Source: Toxotes chatareus (lineage: Eukaryota > Chordata > Actinopteri > Toxotidae). From it: 64,000 nucleotides of DNA. Below, in pieces: positions 34,145-47,351 of the stretch; position 1 is the stretch's first letter; each line of letters opens with the position of its first letter. A program made the position numbers and the translations under genes. The notes under the pieces are model-generated. The model made no database searches and was not told the origin of the DNA. It was given only the letters and a program-made list of their open reading frames with translations. The stretch covers positions 28,419,577-28,483,576 of the forward strand of contig CM028884.1 in the NCBI GenBank assembly GCA_016801885.1. Reading direction: 5' to 3'.

Positions 34145-36115
34145 GTAAGCAGTACAGGACAGATGAACACTTTCCAGTATCTTGACAGGGCCCTGGTACG
34201 GCATGATTTGAAAGATCAAAAGCAAAGTGCATATACACATTTTAGGTATATATAAAACTAAAATAAAATAGTTTTTGTATTCATGGTAAATAAGAAACAT
34301 GTCATCCAGTGCAACAGCGGTTTTGACCTTTTCATGGGTTTTGCTGCATTAAAAAAAAACATATGGAACATCTCCAAACTTTGCAGTGCAAAATATGCAC
34401 TGGTTACAATGAATAACAGTACTGGTACACCTGTACATTCATTGATGTAAAGAGCGTTAAACCTGAGATAATGTGGTCAACACTTTTCTGTTTGTTACAG
34501 GAGAAGGAGCATCCCCGAGTACTCATCCCTGAGTTATGTCGACTCTTCTACCAGCTGGGATGGGTGACGGGGACGGGCGGAGGGATCAGTCTGAGACGAG
34601 GGTTCGTGTGTGGATTCATCTCTTTTAGAATATTGTGGAGTATCAGAAATAGTACATTTTATATACTCAGTCACTGATCTGTGACCATCTATTCCAGCTT
34701 AAAGTGCTTTTCATTCCAACTGAATGACAAATTGACACACATTCCTTTAACTTGTCTGTTTGCATATCTCTGACAGTCATGTTAAAATGCTGATCAGAGG
34801 TCTGTTTTTTTTTTTTTTTTAGAACATTTGTATGCTGGCAAAAGTGCGGTGAGGCTGATCTGAGGGCAGTTATATCAGTGACACTGACGGTGTGTTTAAA
34901 TCTAGGGTGAAGATAGAAGGCCATAGCTTTGCCATAATGAAACAGAATTCAGAATGAAGACTTTGACAGGTTATTACAAAACATCTTTGAACTGTGTTGT
35001 TTTGGATGGTAGCTGCACAGAAAGCACCACCCATTAGCAAATCCCTGTTTGAAATGGGGACTGGCAGACATTAATTTAAGCCAACGGGGGAACCTGATGA
35101 AACCTCAGATGAAACCAAATAAGATTTACTGACTGCTGCTCCGTGTATGCTGGTATTCCATTCACACAGAAAAACACTGTAACTCTAAAATGATTCAAGA
35201 GTGAATTTCCTTTCATCTTAAGTTATTATACGTTTATATTCCGATAGAAAATAAGCAGTTCTCAGCTCAGCCGCAGTACTTCAGCTGTATAGAGTATCAT
35301 TCCTCAAAATGGCTGTGTGTTTGACAGAGTGATGACTATTTTCTAGTTGTCAGTTTAGAAAAAAACCAACATTAAACATTTAAAGTCCCAGTCTGTGGCC
35401 CCGACATTATCCACATGGTGTACTACATGGTAGGGCACCCACGTTTCCTATCAGATGGAGGAGGAGGACACTCAGATGTATCCATCTTGTGACTGTTTGT
35501 ACACTGTTTATGAAGTAACGGTAGTGGCTCAGCCCAGGAATCTCCACATATTCACTTAGACTAGATAAAAGAAGGTGGATGGGAATATGTAAGAGATGAA
35601 GCGAACTGAATAGACAGTAGTGTCGTCAGGTGTTTTACACAAGAACTGTGTATTTTTATTCTCTGTGAGTGCAGGTCTGAATTTTAAGTTTGGAATCCCT
35701 TTTTCCACAGTTGCTTTGGTTTGACTCAGAAATGACTCAGAGCCAGAGGCAGCTTCGCCAAACCTTGCACTCAATCAATAGGCTACTCCTTTATCTGGTA
35801 TGTTTGTTTCTAGATAAAGAAGAGTGCAGTGGCTTTATCCTGTACATTCTATGGGGAAATGTTAAGCCTCTCAACAATTAAATAAAAACATGATCATCGT
35901 TTGTGTCTGTTGAATACGGCAATTCTGCATTTTATAAGTTTTCTTTTCAGGGTTTTTTTTTTCCCATCAAGTCTTTTGGCCAAGGCAGTTGGATATAAAG
36001 CTTTTCAGTAATGACACTGCTTTGCTAAGGAACAGCAAGACAGTCATTGAAACGTTATTTACATTGTGCGTTTGCAGCTCATTGTGCATTCCAAGTCAAT
36101 GAACAATGGAGCCTG

Positions 36116-36150
<35 letters not shown>

Positions 36151-38768
36151 AACAGTTTCAGATAAATGGTTAACTTTAGCACCAACTGCAAAGCATCAGT
36201 GGAAAACTGATGCAGAAATATAAAGAATTACCTACAATAACTCCTCTGGGGATCAGCATGGCAGCTAAAGCTTTAGTGCAGTAGCCACAGGGTTTCAAAC
36301 CAGTGCACACCAAAACATTTCCTTTGAGGCAAAGACAGAATAAGCTTGGAGCAGTGCAGTTACTCGTTTGCTGTGGCAGCCCATGATGCTCCATTATGTC
36401 GTGATTATCACCCTCCAAAAAACCACTGAATTGTCTGTTTCCTTGACATTAACACTAACTTTGTTGCATGTTTTGTGACTCACAGAGAGCAGATCTACAT
36501 CGCACCGTCAGGCGTCCAGAAAGAGAGGATACAGGTGAGCAGTTAGAAACCACAGAGTGAAACTTTGTTCTGCTTAAAAGAGATGATGACTCATATTTAA
36601 CACTGAGCTCTGACTGAGCAGTATTCAGTTAAATATTAGTGGGTTTGGTTTTAGTTCATGCTTTGGTTTTATTCGTGTTACTCAGGCAGAAGACATGTTT
36701 GTGTGTGATGTGGAGGAGAGGGACATCAGCTGTCCACCTGCCTGGAAGAAGTTAAAGAAGAGCCAGTGCACACCTCTTTTTATGAATGCCTACACTATGA
36801 GAGGTGAGTCACTGTAGTTCAGTCATGCACATAACCACCCATGCTAACCACCGTTTGAAGCCAGTCAGTGATAGAACTGATCAGTAATCCAAATACTCCC
36901 AATTATCTTTTTTAATTAAGTCGATGATGTCCTCTTTTTGTCCGAGTCCAGCCCACAGTGCACTACAGCACAAAGAAAGAAAATTACTTTTTATTTAAAT
37001 ACAGACGTGTGAAAGGCTGAATGGAACTGGAAATAATGGATGTGTGTCACTGAATGTTGTGATTATGACCACTTACAGTGGAACATCATTTTGTCATCAG
37101 AAATTATTAAATAAAACACCACAAAAACAAAATTACAAAATCAGTAATACACTCCAAGTAGTGTCTTTCTGTTCGTCTTTCTATTATTTAACAACTACAT
37201 TTTAAACACATCTTATTCCACTGCTTTTACATAAATTTCCAGAAAAGGTTAGGCAGTTTTTTTTAATAAAGAAACAGACAAGTTTACATTTATATGAGAC
37301 AGTTGTTGAATAAAGGCATTGAATTGGTCAACATACTTTCTGATGCCCTGTTACAATTATCGTTTGAGAAAGACAATACTTGGTAGACAACACTCGAAAC
37401 ATCAAAATCTGCTTTTCCTTTGCTAAAATACAGGGGCACAGGCAGTTATACACACCCACTCCAAGGCTGCTGTCATGGCAACGCTGCTGTATCCTGGCAA
37501 AGAGTTCAGGATAACACACCAGGAGATGATCAAGGGGATTCGTAAGGGCACCTCAGGCACCAACTATCGGTATGTAATCAAGCAGCAAGTCCAAAGAGGT
37601 TCCTAGCATTTTAATTCCTTTGTAAAGTCTTGGTTGTGGAGGTATCATAACAGAAATGTTTAATACAGTGGTGGAGGATAAAGAGGAAGATGTAGAAATG
37701 GAAATACTGTGGTGTGAATTGGCACAGACATGAACATTGTTGGCAGTTTTTTTTTTTTTTTTTTGGCACACCAGTGACCAACATTAACCTGCCAAGGAAC
37801 AAGTTCACTTAGTGTCACTCTGAGAGTAGAAATTCCCAGCATTGCCTGGTACTGCAGCTGCCAACTTGGCCGTGGAAACCAACGCGTTTGGCTTATGGCC
37901 TTCGTCAAGAGTTACGAAAGGCATAACCTCAAACCAGCCACAAGGAGAGCATAGTTTCAGAATACCCTGTGGGCGTTTACACGTAAATCACATGACAACA
38001 TGAATGGATCTTTCTTGGCCTCTCTTTGAACATGAATGTGTCCTGTCTTGCCTTACTTTCTCAATAACTGATGGCGATTACAGGCCGAAACATGTGGGTG
38101 CCCTACCATGTAGTTCATCTGTACAACACAGGCACTGCCGCTGGATTTTTTTTTTTTTTTCTTTTTACTTCAGACTGCCTACAAAAATGTTTAAGTCATT
38201 TAAAATTTCCTCATTTTTCATTTAAGCTATTCAGTTCACAATTTGTAATTGACCGAAAAGCCAGATGTGAATGCCATTTTAAAGCTGATGGCTGGTTTTC
38301 AGCCTGGGTATAATTTGTCTTTTTGTATCCTACATGTACACAGGTATGATGACACCCTGGTCGTGCCTATTATTGAAAATACACCAGAGGAGAAGGACTT
38401 GAAAGACCGGATGGCTCGGGCTATGGAAGAATACCCAGATTCATGTGCGGTCCTCGTCCGTCGACATGGTGTCTATGTCTGGGGCGAGTCGTGGGAAAAA
38501 GCCAAGACCATGTGAGCATTTACCTCCCGGCAATATTAACCTCTTTGATCTTGTTTATGAATAAGAATGTATTAGTATATTTGCACTGAGGGCATGTGTA
38601 ACAAAGAAAAAAATGGATTTAAATTCTTTACTCTGTATTTTTTCTCAAAATACCGCTTCACTTTGTAGGTGCGAATGCTACGACTACCTGTTCGACATCG
38701 CTGTCCAGATGAAACATTGTGGACTGGACCCTTCAGCCCTCCCAACGGAACAAAAAGGAATAGTTTGA
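34079..38768 (+). CDS. apip: apip: methylthioribulose-1-phosphate dehydratase, complete, seven coding exons
   Basis: Dehydrates 5-methylthioribulose-1-phosphate in the cytosolic methionine salvage pathway. Vertebrate APIP is also known as an Apaf-1-interacting, cell-death-limiting protein. Coding exons: 34,079-34,144; 34,501-34,601; 36,486-36,534; 36,686-36,803; 37,434-37,569; 38,344-38,511; 38,669-38,768. They join in frame to 738 nt, 245 residues (human 242). Family motifs: EKEHPRVLIPELCRLFYQLG, GWVTGTGGGIS, IYIAPSGVQKERIQ, KSQCTPLFMNAYTMRG, the zinc ligands in AVIHTHSKAAV and LVRRHGVYVWGE, and the catalytic Glu in ITHQEMIKG. It belongs to the class II aldolase/adducin fold. The ATG lies three bases into exon 2, the first in-frame start. 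Nothing is broken. The N-terminal 22 residues differ from mammals, as expected for this variable part. Confidence 0.97.
34501..34601 (+). CDS. apip: apip coding exon 2
   Basis: The 101-nt exon follows TTTGTTACAG. It encodes EKEHPRVLIPELCRLFYQLG then WVTGTGGGISLRR and GG of a Gly codon. Donor GTTCGT is weak, but the reading frame and next exon fix it. Confidence 0.93.
34602..36485 (+). other. apip intron between coding exons 2 and 3
   Basis: The 1.9-kb intron contains poly-T (34,806-34,820) and a CA microsatellite at 36,118-36,147. No other feature was recognised. Confidence 0.75.
36118..36147. repeat. CA microsatellite
   Basis: About 15 uninterrupted CA units lie in an apip intron. Confidence 0.95.
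36486..36534 (+). CDS. apip: apip coding exon 3
   Basis: The 49-nt exon has acceptor GACTCACAG and donor GTGAGC. It completes Gly and encodes EQIYIAPSGVQKERIQ. Confidence 0.95.
36686..36803 (+). CDS. apip: apip coding exon 4
   Basis: The 118-nt exon has acceptor GTTACTCAG and donor GTGAGT. It encodes AEDMFVCDVEERDISCPPAW then KKLKKSQCTPLFMNAYTMR plus one base. Confidence 0.95.
36804..37433 (+). other. apip intron between coding exons 4 and 5
   Basis: The 630-bp AT-rich intron shows nothing further. Confidence 0.8.
37434..37569 (+). CDS. apip: apip coding exon 5: zinc site
   Basis: The 136-nt exon has acceptor AAAATACAG and donor GTATGT. It encodes the HTH zinc ligands (AQAVIHTHSKAAVMATLLYP) and the catalytic-Glu segment ITHQEMIKGIRKGTSG. 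Confidence 0.96.
37570..38343 (+). other. apip intron between coding exons 5 and 6
   Basis: The 774-bp intron has poly-T runs near 37,748-37,764 and 38,146-38,160. Nothing else was recognised. Confidence 0.8.
38344..38511 (+). CDS. apip: apip coding exon 6
   Basis: The 168-nt exon has acceptor GTACACAG and donor GTGAGC. It encodes YDDTLVVPIIENTPEEKDLK through SCAVLVRRHGVYVWGESWEK. The His of RRHG is the third zinc ligand. Confidence 0.96.
38669..38768 (+). CDS. apip: apip terminal coding exon
   Basis: The 100-nt coding part follows CTTTGTAG. It encodes CECYDYLFDIAVQMKHCGLD then PSALPTEQKGIV and TGA. Confidence 0.95.
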
Positions 38769-39165
38769 CATTCGCAAAAGCTTTTTAAAGAGACATTTGT
38801 TGCAGAAAGGTCAGTGGAGTTCAATCAGGGGAGCAGATTGTAATCATTTGCCTTTCACGCTGGCCTGCTTCAAATTTGATGAAGTTTGATGGTAAGGGCA
38901 GATTCAGGATTGAAGGAGATTGAATGCCTGTGATCTGGAAGGACCTGGAGGTACGCTGCAAAGCACTGTGGGACAACTCACGAGTGAGCAGCTGTCAAAT
39001 CAACGTCCTCAGGTTCAAGTGCTTTCCTATTCAAGTTTGACTGAACTGGAATCAAGGTCTGTGTGCATGTCAGGTATATTGGGTGTATCAGGTGTATTTC
39101 AGGTGATCTGTAAATGTGATTTTCTGCCTTTGCTTTAATTAAATAAAAATGAATGGGATGTAAAT
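38769..39165 (+). other. apip: apip 3' UTR
   Basis: About 400 nt follow the TGA. AATAAA at 39,142-39,147 is the likely poly(A) signal. Confidence 0.7.
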
Positions 39166-42100
39166 TGTTAGTCTGTGAAATTGTTTGAAAATTGTTTTTT
39201 AAAGCCAGAGTTTTAAAATGTAAATCCAATTTGCCATTTTTAAAAACATCTCTTTTTTTTAAATGCAAAGCACACCGAATGATGCCTTAGGTTTTATTTG
39301 AAGTTGTTTCAGTTTCAGGCAACAAATGCACAAAAGCCATTTTTTTTTTGACTTGTGGTAAACACTGCATACACACAAATGGCTGTGGTCATCTTGTCAA
39401 ACACCTTTCAGTGAAAATAACACTGTATTGCATAAAAGGACCCTTGCTGTGTTTGTGGACATCCTTTCATTCCCACTGCACCATTCCAGCAAAGGCAAGT
39501 CCATTTGGCACAGGCATCACACAATGCCTGTAGATCTTTGCACAGCATGCCTTCGGTCGTCTGCATTCTCATTCCCTCATGAAAGCCAGAATTGTTGTAC
39601 TTTTAACAAGCTCCCTCAGCTGCCACCATCCCATCGCTCCCACCACTGTACTCGCTGAAAACAGAGCGCTGTTGAATATACCGCAGGCTTATTTAAAATA
39701 GAAAAACAAGAAAAAAAAAAAAAAAAAAAAAATTCTTTCGTTGTGCGCTAACACTGCCAAGATTCCCTGTCTTCTGATTAATGAGGAATTCTGGGAAACT
39801 CATTTGCAAAAGAAACTGAGCACTAGCCCACAACATAAAAATGACTTTGTGGAGCTCAGGATGGCAGAGTCTCAGTGTCTCAACTGTTGAACAGACAAAA
39901 TGTCTTCTCAGATTTGTATAGTTTTGTTGATGCAGTTCAGTGATTTTATCTACAAAAAGGCGACAGTTTGTCACTAACATTTAAGAAAAAAGAAAAAGCA
40001 AAGTATTCAGAATTGTCAAAGCCAGACTGTACTCTGGTCCCAACACTTTCAAGGGACTCGACTGCTCATAGCAAATGTTATGTGCATTAAATATTCCAAT
40101 ATTCGTTCCATTATGCATTCATATTAATATTTGTTACTTGTCAGCCGGCAAAGTTCAGCAACAGACACATTAAGAATCAAATATGAGGAGGGAAAAAAAA
40201 AAAAGTCACATGATTATGGGAACTCAGGGGGGCCGAACTCGGGAATGAGGAACGAGGCCGGCTGGGCACAGACACCTTTCTCACAAATACCTATTGAGTG
40301 AGTGAGACTGCTGCTTGCAAGGTCCATTTTGGATAGTGAAAAGAGCCCAGAGCTATAGTGTAGAGTCGATCACTTTGGAGATAAGTAGGAACAAAGCGGT
40401 ACCAGTATTCTCACCGACCAGTCTACCATTTTTATACTTCAGTAGCAAAAACAGTGGGGTTTCTGATGTTTCATAATACAACCTCTGGATGGTTGGGATA
40501 CAAAAAAAAAAAAAAAAAACCTGGGTTGCAAAAACATTTACCATCAAACAAGTGTTCCTTTCTACCACTGCATTTTCAAGTGCTTTCCAGGGTCTAGCTC
40601 ACACTGATGGCAATCAGATAAAACAAAGGGAAAAAAAGGATTATAGACCTAAGTTTGTCCTTGTTTACGTCTAGAAGAAAGTGAACAGCCACTATTGGAG
40701 CAGTCTGCAAGGACTAAACCCAGAACACACCGTCTACCGACCATTACAGGTAACACTGACATCATCCAAAATGAATGAGACACTTATGTAAATCCTTATC
40801 CTATCCTAAAAGGGATTGTAAACAACAGATAGTCTCTTGTTAAGTCACATTTTGTGAAGTATGTGTGGTTAGGGCTGCATATACTTTCAATAACAATATA
40901 CCCATTTACATACCTAAGCCACCAGCAAAGGAATCACATTAACTTAAAACCATATTGGAGTTCATCTCTTCTTTTGACATGAAAATGATAAAAACGAGCC
41001 CCTTGGCAAACATTTTCATTTTAAACTTCTATCTGGAGTGATTGTGCAATTCATGCACACAATCCCCTGTTGTAAACGGCAGTTAGAGCAAACCCCTGCT
41101 TCCTTTAGGCCTTCTCTAACACAAGCTCTCAGATGCCTCTCTTCATCTTTTTCCTCCCTGTTTGCATTTCGGTTTGAACCGCCTCAAAAAGCTGATTTTA
41201 ATTTACGTTTGTTCATAAAACTTTAAATGGTATACACAGTATGTTGCCTGAATAGGCAAGAAATCACATCGTTTTGATCCTCTTCTCCTTCATCACTACA
41301 GCCATTAGCAGTCTTTTTTGGAACACATTATCAGTTTCTACGCAGGGCATCTCATTATATGCATTGCAGAAAATATTGTTTTCCCCAGCCTTTTCAATCA
41401 ACCGAGGGACATATAACGGTTCAAGAGCCGTAGTGGCGCCTCTCAACCCATAAATTATATTCAAGTTGTATTAACGTGTTTGGCACCTATGTCTCAGGAG
41501 AAAAAGAACACTCATTGCTGCACCATATTTTTTATGATATTGATTAAAGTGTAAATGTGTTTATGATTTTTAGCTTCAGTAAAAGCCTTGTGACAGGCCA
41601 AATGGTGATATAAATTAATATTATTGACGTTCAGACACAAGTACTGTAAGCTTATGTCTGTCAGCCACTCAGCACACAGCCACACAAAAAAACACTTGGA
41701 AGCTCACTAATGTATCTCAGGGTCGACATTTAAAAGACCACGTTTGCATTCTGACATTCTTATACCACTGCATTTGTTTTTTTTTTTTCTTGGCATTTTG
41801 CCTTCATTAGACAGGTTAAACAAGAGAGTAGCTGAAAATATGGAAAGAGAGGAGCAGCTACATGGTGCTGTGTTTCCCTTAGTCCGATGAGTAATCAGGA
41901 CACATAAGGTTCTAATGTTGGTTCTTGTTTTTTTTCCTTTGGTCTTCACTGAGATGACAAGTATGGATTTTATACAATGAAACCTTCAAGATAAAGACCA
42001 CAATATACAAGCACTTGAACGTGACGACCTTTTGACAGGCTACAAAGCAATATGGATTTCTTATCCTTATAAGGGGAGCAAGGGAGCGGCAACCACATCT

Positions 42101-43334
42101 GTGTGACTGACCAGCACTCATGCCAATCAAGCCTAGCCACTTAAAAACACACCTCCCATTTTCATTTTCACTCTTCTCAAAAGTGAAAGCAGAACAGAAC
42201 AACAGAATACTAGCAGGGAAATCAGCAGCTCAGGCTTTTACACTTCTTCTGGAAAAAAAAAACTTACTGACTTTGTATTGCAAGAGAGAATTGGGTAATT
42301 CAAAAAAAAGTTATCCTCATGCCAACACTTACTTGCTACACACACATATTTAAAGTTAATGCCATTAAGCCAGTAGTAGTAGTAGTGGTAGCAGTAATAT
42401 TACACCCACTGAGACTTTATACAGTTCAGCCCCACGGTTCCCATACCCCCAACCCCTGTATAAAGCAATGCACAAGCAGTTTCCAGCATGCATACGCTTA
42501 CAAGCCCTGTGTTCGTTGCCTGTTTAACTGAAACGGCAGACTGACAGACTTTCTTCGGTTGGTGGGAACAAAATGCTTGCATGCTTGGTGTGATGAAGAC
42601 AGTGAAGATAATGATAACCTGTGATTCAGTGAGTTTGTATCACAGTCATCCTGGTGTTATGATCAAATGAAAAATTCATTTGGAGAAACAGGGAAAGACA
42701 AGTCATTCATTTTTGATCTAACATGAAGAAAACTTATTGAATTTACCCATTACTAAGGATTAAAGAAAAAACTGAATTATTTTGTAAGAAAAACTGTAGG
42801 TTACATCTGTGGGCAGCTACATCTACAGTTAATGTATACCCATAAACAGAGCTTTCCAGACTACAAAAGTAATCATATACTGTGTTTTAAAAACAACAGA
42901 CAGCAATTATTTACATAATGGAGCTTAACAAACCATCAGTTTGGTGTTGTTACATTACATTCAATAATCACCAAGTGCAGACACATCAAGCACTTATGAA
43001 TTTCTAATTGTACTAATTAAAATACACTGACAAAAAAAATGGTTTAGTGGAGGACTTTAAGGGGGATTAATTCCTGTTAGAGGACTTGAGGCAAAGTGCT
43101 GCTGCTGGTTCAGGTTGGCATTGAGACTTAAGCCCCTCTATCAGGTTTTATTTACTGAGCTGCATGCCACATAATCTAACCGAGATAGCTGGCAAAATAA
43201 GCTTAGTAAGCCATGTAAATCAAGTTAAGTATAGCTGAGGTGAGTAGTAGCTGTACAAACAAAAGAGTTCCTGCCACAGTGTGTGCTGCTACAGGTTTCT
43301 AGCTTCAGTTTGAGAAACATGAATTGTCTACTTA

Positions 43335-43545
43335 CTTTCGCTTATGTCCTCTGCAAGCAGTAAAGGTTTGATGCCAAATTCCAATGAGAATCGTCCTCCT
43401 CAGCAAACTTATCAGACCGGCAGCAGCTCTTTGCTCTGGGCCCTCTTCTTCTCTTAATCCTTCCACCCAGGCCTCACTTTGTTTTCGTGCCTGCTCTGAC
43501 TCTGCTGATAGAGATGTAAAGAAACTCAATCCACTTCTCTAGAAA
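43335..43545 (-). CDS. Exon-like open segment, unrecognised
   Basis: On the minus strand an acceptor-like GTTTTCTAG is followed by an open frame reading RSGLSFFTSLSAESEQARKQ, SEAWVEGLREEEGPEQRAAA and GLISLLRRTILIGIWHQTF. It ends at a strong donor-like AAA|GTAAGT, and a stop falls immediately after if unspliced. The Ala/Glu-rich composition looks more coding than its surroundings. No homologue is recognised, so it could be a spurious open frame. Confidence 0.25.
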
Positions 43546-44139
43546 ACATCTGTTTGCACCCCCGAATACAATTCTTCTCCAAACTGTAGATATATGCAGT
43601 TTCAAGTCAAGCAGTCAAAAACAACCCACAGTGTCTAGTGTCCTTTTGCAACTGCAGAGTTTAACATATAGCTTCCTAAAGAAAACTTTGACTTTTCTTT
43701 TTGAGTCAAACTGTTTTTCTGTGTTTTCACTCACAATGTGGATACTTCAAAGTTGACAATAAGTTAGTTGTTGTCAGTTTAATATGACAATACCTAAGTT
43801 CAAAGTCATCATACTCTAAAAATCCTGTGCATTAATGTTCTAGTTATAATGATGTTCTTCATTCCTTTATCTTAATTTCCTGTTGCCCTCAAGGTAGCTG
43901 CACCTCGTAAGAGAAAGAAAAGAGCGAGTCGCTGCTCTCTGATGTGGTAACCCTCACCCTGTCTAATAAAGACATGTATTTTTACTGTATCAGAACAAGA
44001 AAGCAGCAGTCTACATTTTTGAAAACAGAGATGACAGCATTAGACAATCAAGAATGAAATTTAGATTTAGAATGAATTTAGCTGTTTAATGGTTTTAAGT
44101 AAAAGTGATCCTGCCAATAATTCTCTTTGTTTTTATCTA

Positions 44140-44235
44140 GAGGAAAGACCAAGTGTCATTAAAATCAAAAGAGTTTATCCTCTTGGGGTCACAAATGTTC
44201 TCAGCGAATTTCATGGCAATCTACCGTGCAGTCTA
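44140..44235 (+). repeat. Dispersed percomorph repeat fragment
   Basis: GAGTTTATCCTCTTGGGGTC and AATTTCATGGCAATCTACC match the same family as 29,430-29,670. Confidence 0.5.
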
Positions 44236-44966
44236 CAATTAGGTTATGAGAAATGTAGCAAAGCAGAGTTGATATATTTGCAAGGATAATAGTCTTTGGG
44301 GCACCAAAACATTCAGATTCCTCCTTTGGGGATCATTATTATCCACAGTACATTTAATGGAAATTCAGTTGTTTTGGGGGGATATTTTGTCATGCACTAC
44401 AATGTTAGTGTCTCAGCAAAAGCACATTCATAAATGCATAAACTGCCAATTGGTGTGTTTTACAGTTTAAAGTATATTGATATATTTTTTTTCTACCCAA
44501 TTGCAATTGTAAAATGGAAATGGCAACTTTATGCTTTTCTCATGTGGAATACATGAGTGCAGATTACTAGTACTCTAACTACTACTCGTACTAGTACTAG
44601 TACTGAGCAAAGAAACAATTATTGACAATTTGTATTTACTTTAAATTAAGGAGGCCTTCAAATATCCCAATTTCAGAGACAACATTTTTTGAGGTTTCCC
44701 TGTCTATTAGTCTGTTAGGCTGTAAGTGCAAGTGGATGCCAGATGTGGACGTCTTGTCTTAAATGTAGCATCAATGGACGGCCATTAAACTCTGGAGAAA
44801 ACCTCAAAAATAAAGCTCCTTTAAAACTGGTGTGATGATCAATAAACACAAACTACATATCTATAAGCACTTGAGCAGTTGACTGCGTTTGTACAGTAGC
44901 ATTTTATGACTGATTTAGTATTCTTTGAGGAGATGCCTGCATGTCTGACTTCAAACATGTGGAGTT

Positions 44967-45070
44967 CATTATAACTCTGGCTTTGAGAACACAGCCTTGT
45001 CTTTAGCTTTGCTTTTCTCCTCAGCCGAGGCCTTTTTCCCCAGGGTCCTGAAAACATCCTCAAACAGATG
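44967..45070 (-). CDS. Putative C-terminal coding exon, unrecognised gene
   Basis: The minus strand has acceptor-like TTTCTTGTCCAG, then an open frame reading VHLFEDVFRTLGKKASAEEK and SKAKDKAVFSKPEL, then TAA. The Lys/Glu/Ala-rich end is typical of a soluble protein C-terminus. It can be joined in frame to open segments at 47,352-47,410, 47,471-47,515 and 50,593-50,691, but frames were chosen to fit. No family is recognised. Confidence 0.3.
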
Positions 45071-46827
45071 GACTGGACAAGAAAGATCATCAGTAAAAAT
45101 ACAGAATTTAAATTAACATAACCTTTTATGTGCAAATGTGCACCCATAGCTTCCTTATGTTTTGACTGCGTGTGTGATGTCTCTCCCTTATTTCATAGGA
45201 AATCAGAAAGAAACCACACATAGAGAAGAAAAAAGAGAGAGGATGCGTGACAGATTATGAGCCAGACTTATCACTGATTGATAATAATTCCTCTAAATCC
45301 TAATTTCTAAGTGACAACCAAGCCCTAGACGATCCAAAGTCATAAATAATGCTGATCCTGCAGACTTCAGAACAGGCAATGAATTTCATTCTAAGTCTGT
45401 AATACTAATTTCTACAAAGAAATGCCACTAAATAACGATGCTGATAGCAGCTGAACAAGAGAATGTCCTCCAGAAGCCGCTCAGTAAAGAAATGAGTTAA
45501 TCTCATAAAATGTTGATGTTAGGTAAAAGCCTGGATTAAATTAGTTGGTGTTAAATATAAGTCTGACAGGCCGATATACTGTATAGGTCTACATGAGTCA
45601 CTTTATCAAGTTATATGAAAATATGTCTAACCTGACAAAGATCAAATGGATTACAGTCATAAATTCATGTAATGTGTCCCGTCAAATCCTCCTTGTACCA
45701 AGCAAGTGTAGTCGGGACTGCAGTCACATTTGTGTTGGCTCTGCTGACATTTTACATGGGATTAGTTTGAAAACGAGATACGTGCAAATCTTAAGTCCTT
45801 AATTAGTCCTGAATTGTGCCCATTTTAATTATCTGCTGTTAACATTGATATGATAAGCAGAATTAAACTTAATCCTCAAAACAAAAAGATGTTTGGTGTA
45901 AATACTGCAGAGGAAACATTACAGCAGCCTATATTTCATTAAAAATACTACTACTACCACTGCTGATGCTAATAGTAATAAAAATGACACTAATATGTCT
46001 CTAAACTAAGGTTACTTATTATGAGGAACAGCTAATTCCATGTCTTCTGACTTCTTCTTGCACACAACAACAACAGCAAAGGAAACTCATTACGTACTGC
46101 ACGAAGATCAAATTATATCAAACGATAATATGAGAACCAAATGTGCAGATAATATCTTTTTTTTTCATATTCACGAAACAATTACTCACAAGCAATGTAA
46201 AACACAGCCACCAAATGATATTTTAACCTCCCTCCTGACCATGCATGTTTATGGTCTTCACACAAAATAAAATTTCTCCTTTAATTGTTTTTTTATTGTT
46301 TTATTTATTTGCTTGTTTCTTCATTTGATTGCATCATTTAATAACCTGCCAAGGATTATTCAATCTATTGTGAACATTCTCTGAACACCCCTTAACCAGC
46401 CACTATAGTTTACCCAAAGAGAAATAAAACAAGATTTCTTATCACATTTTTTTTTTTACTCAATATACTACATCAAACTTAATACTGAAGCAGAAAATTG
46501 TATTCTTGGCTACATTCGCATTTGAAACCACATAGGAAACTGACTTTAGATAGTGTAGCTTATCTTACTACTGATGTTCTCATCCGCATGCTCAATAAAT
46601 ACACTTAACACTGCACAGTAAAACAGAGCATGAATTATTTAACCATTTCTTGTCAAGTCTTGTCTTGTTTTACAAGTCAAACAAGAGGCGAAAAACTTCC
46701 TTCTGGATTTTGTATCTTGTTAGAGAACAAAAGAAATTTCTATAGTTGATTTATTGATATTGATTTGGAAAAGAAATGTTGAAGCCTCCAGACTGTAACA
46801 TTATGTAACATAGCTTCAGTGTACTTA

Positions 46828-46901
46828 ACGGACAAAATATATCGTAACACACACATATTTGTGTGTGCGGGTGGTTGTGTGTTACAATATGTTTTGTCCG
46901 T
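46828..46901. repeat. Hairpin: 26-bp stem, 22-nt loop
   Basis: Bases 46,828-46,853 pair with 46,876-46,901 with two mismatches (ACGGACAAAA...TTTTGTCCGT). It is probably a foldback/MITE remnant. Confidence 0.8.
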
Positions 46902-47351
46902 GTAATTAAATTATATGGACAGCAGACACAGGGTATGTGGACTGCTGGGGGTTGTAAGTAACACAATTATAATGCTCTCACTCTCTATTGTCCTTGTTAG
47001 CATCAAAAAGCTATTAATTCTGACCAATTTACAGCTGCTGGCAGGGAATTCAACTGTTGCATCTGTGATTGAAAAGGCAAAAGATTCGATTTCCAGCAAC
47101 ACAAGGATCTGTAAAAGGTTTTAGGCCAACAAACTCTTAGTTTAAATTTGCATTCGTGGATTTTTTCTGGCCACCTGGGGCATTAAAAACCGAACTGCAA
47201 CTAGAGACCATCTCGCAGTGGGATCACATCAGCTGCAGCGTCTATCAACAGAACAATCATTACTACATTCTTACATGAATACTCAGTACTCAACGGTCGG
47301 ACCACGCCCATCTTCAAACCCAGCCTTCATTTTGATCTCAACAACGCACCT

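Larger units (their letters stand above)
39166..46820. other. Non-genic or unresolved region downstream of apip
   Basis: AT-rich, with poly-A runs (39,711-39,731; 40,502-40,519), a GTA trinucleotide stretch near 42,372 and a dispersed repeat at 44,140-44,235. Two exon-like minus-strand segments (43,335-43,545 and 44,967-45,070) are listed separately. EHF lies beyond APIP in human, but no ETS-domain exon was recognised here. Confidence 0.5.

Noticed and set aside
41264..41464. 66-residue minus frame (IIYGLRGATTALEPLYVPRL)
   Set aside because: Reads fairly like protein but has no splice signals, neighbours or family match.
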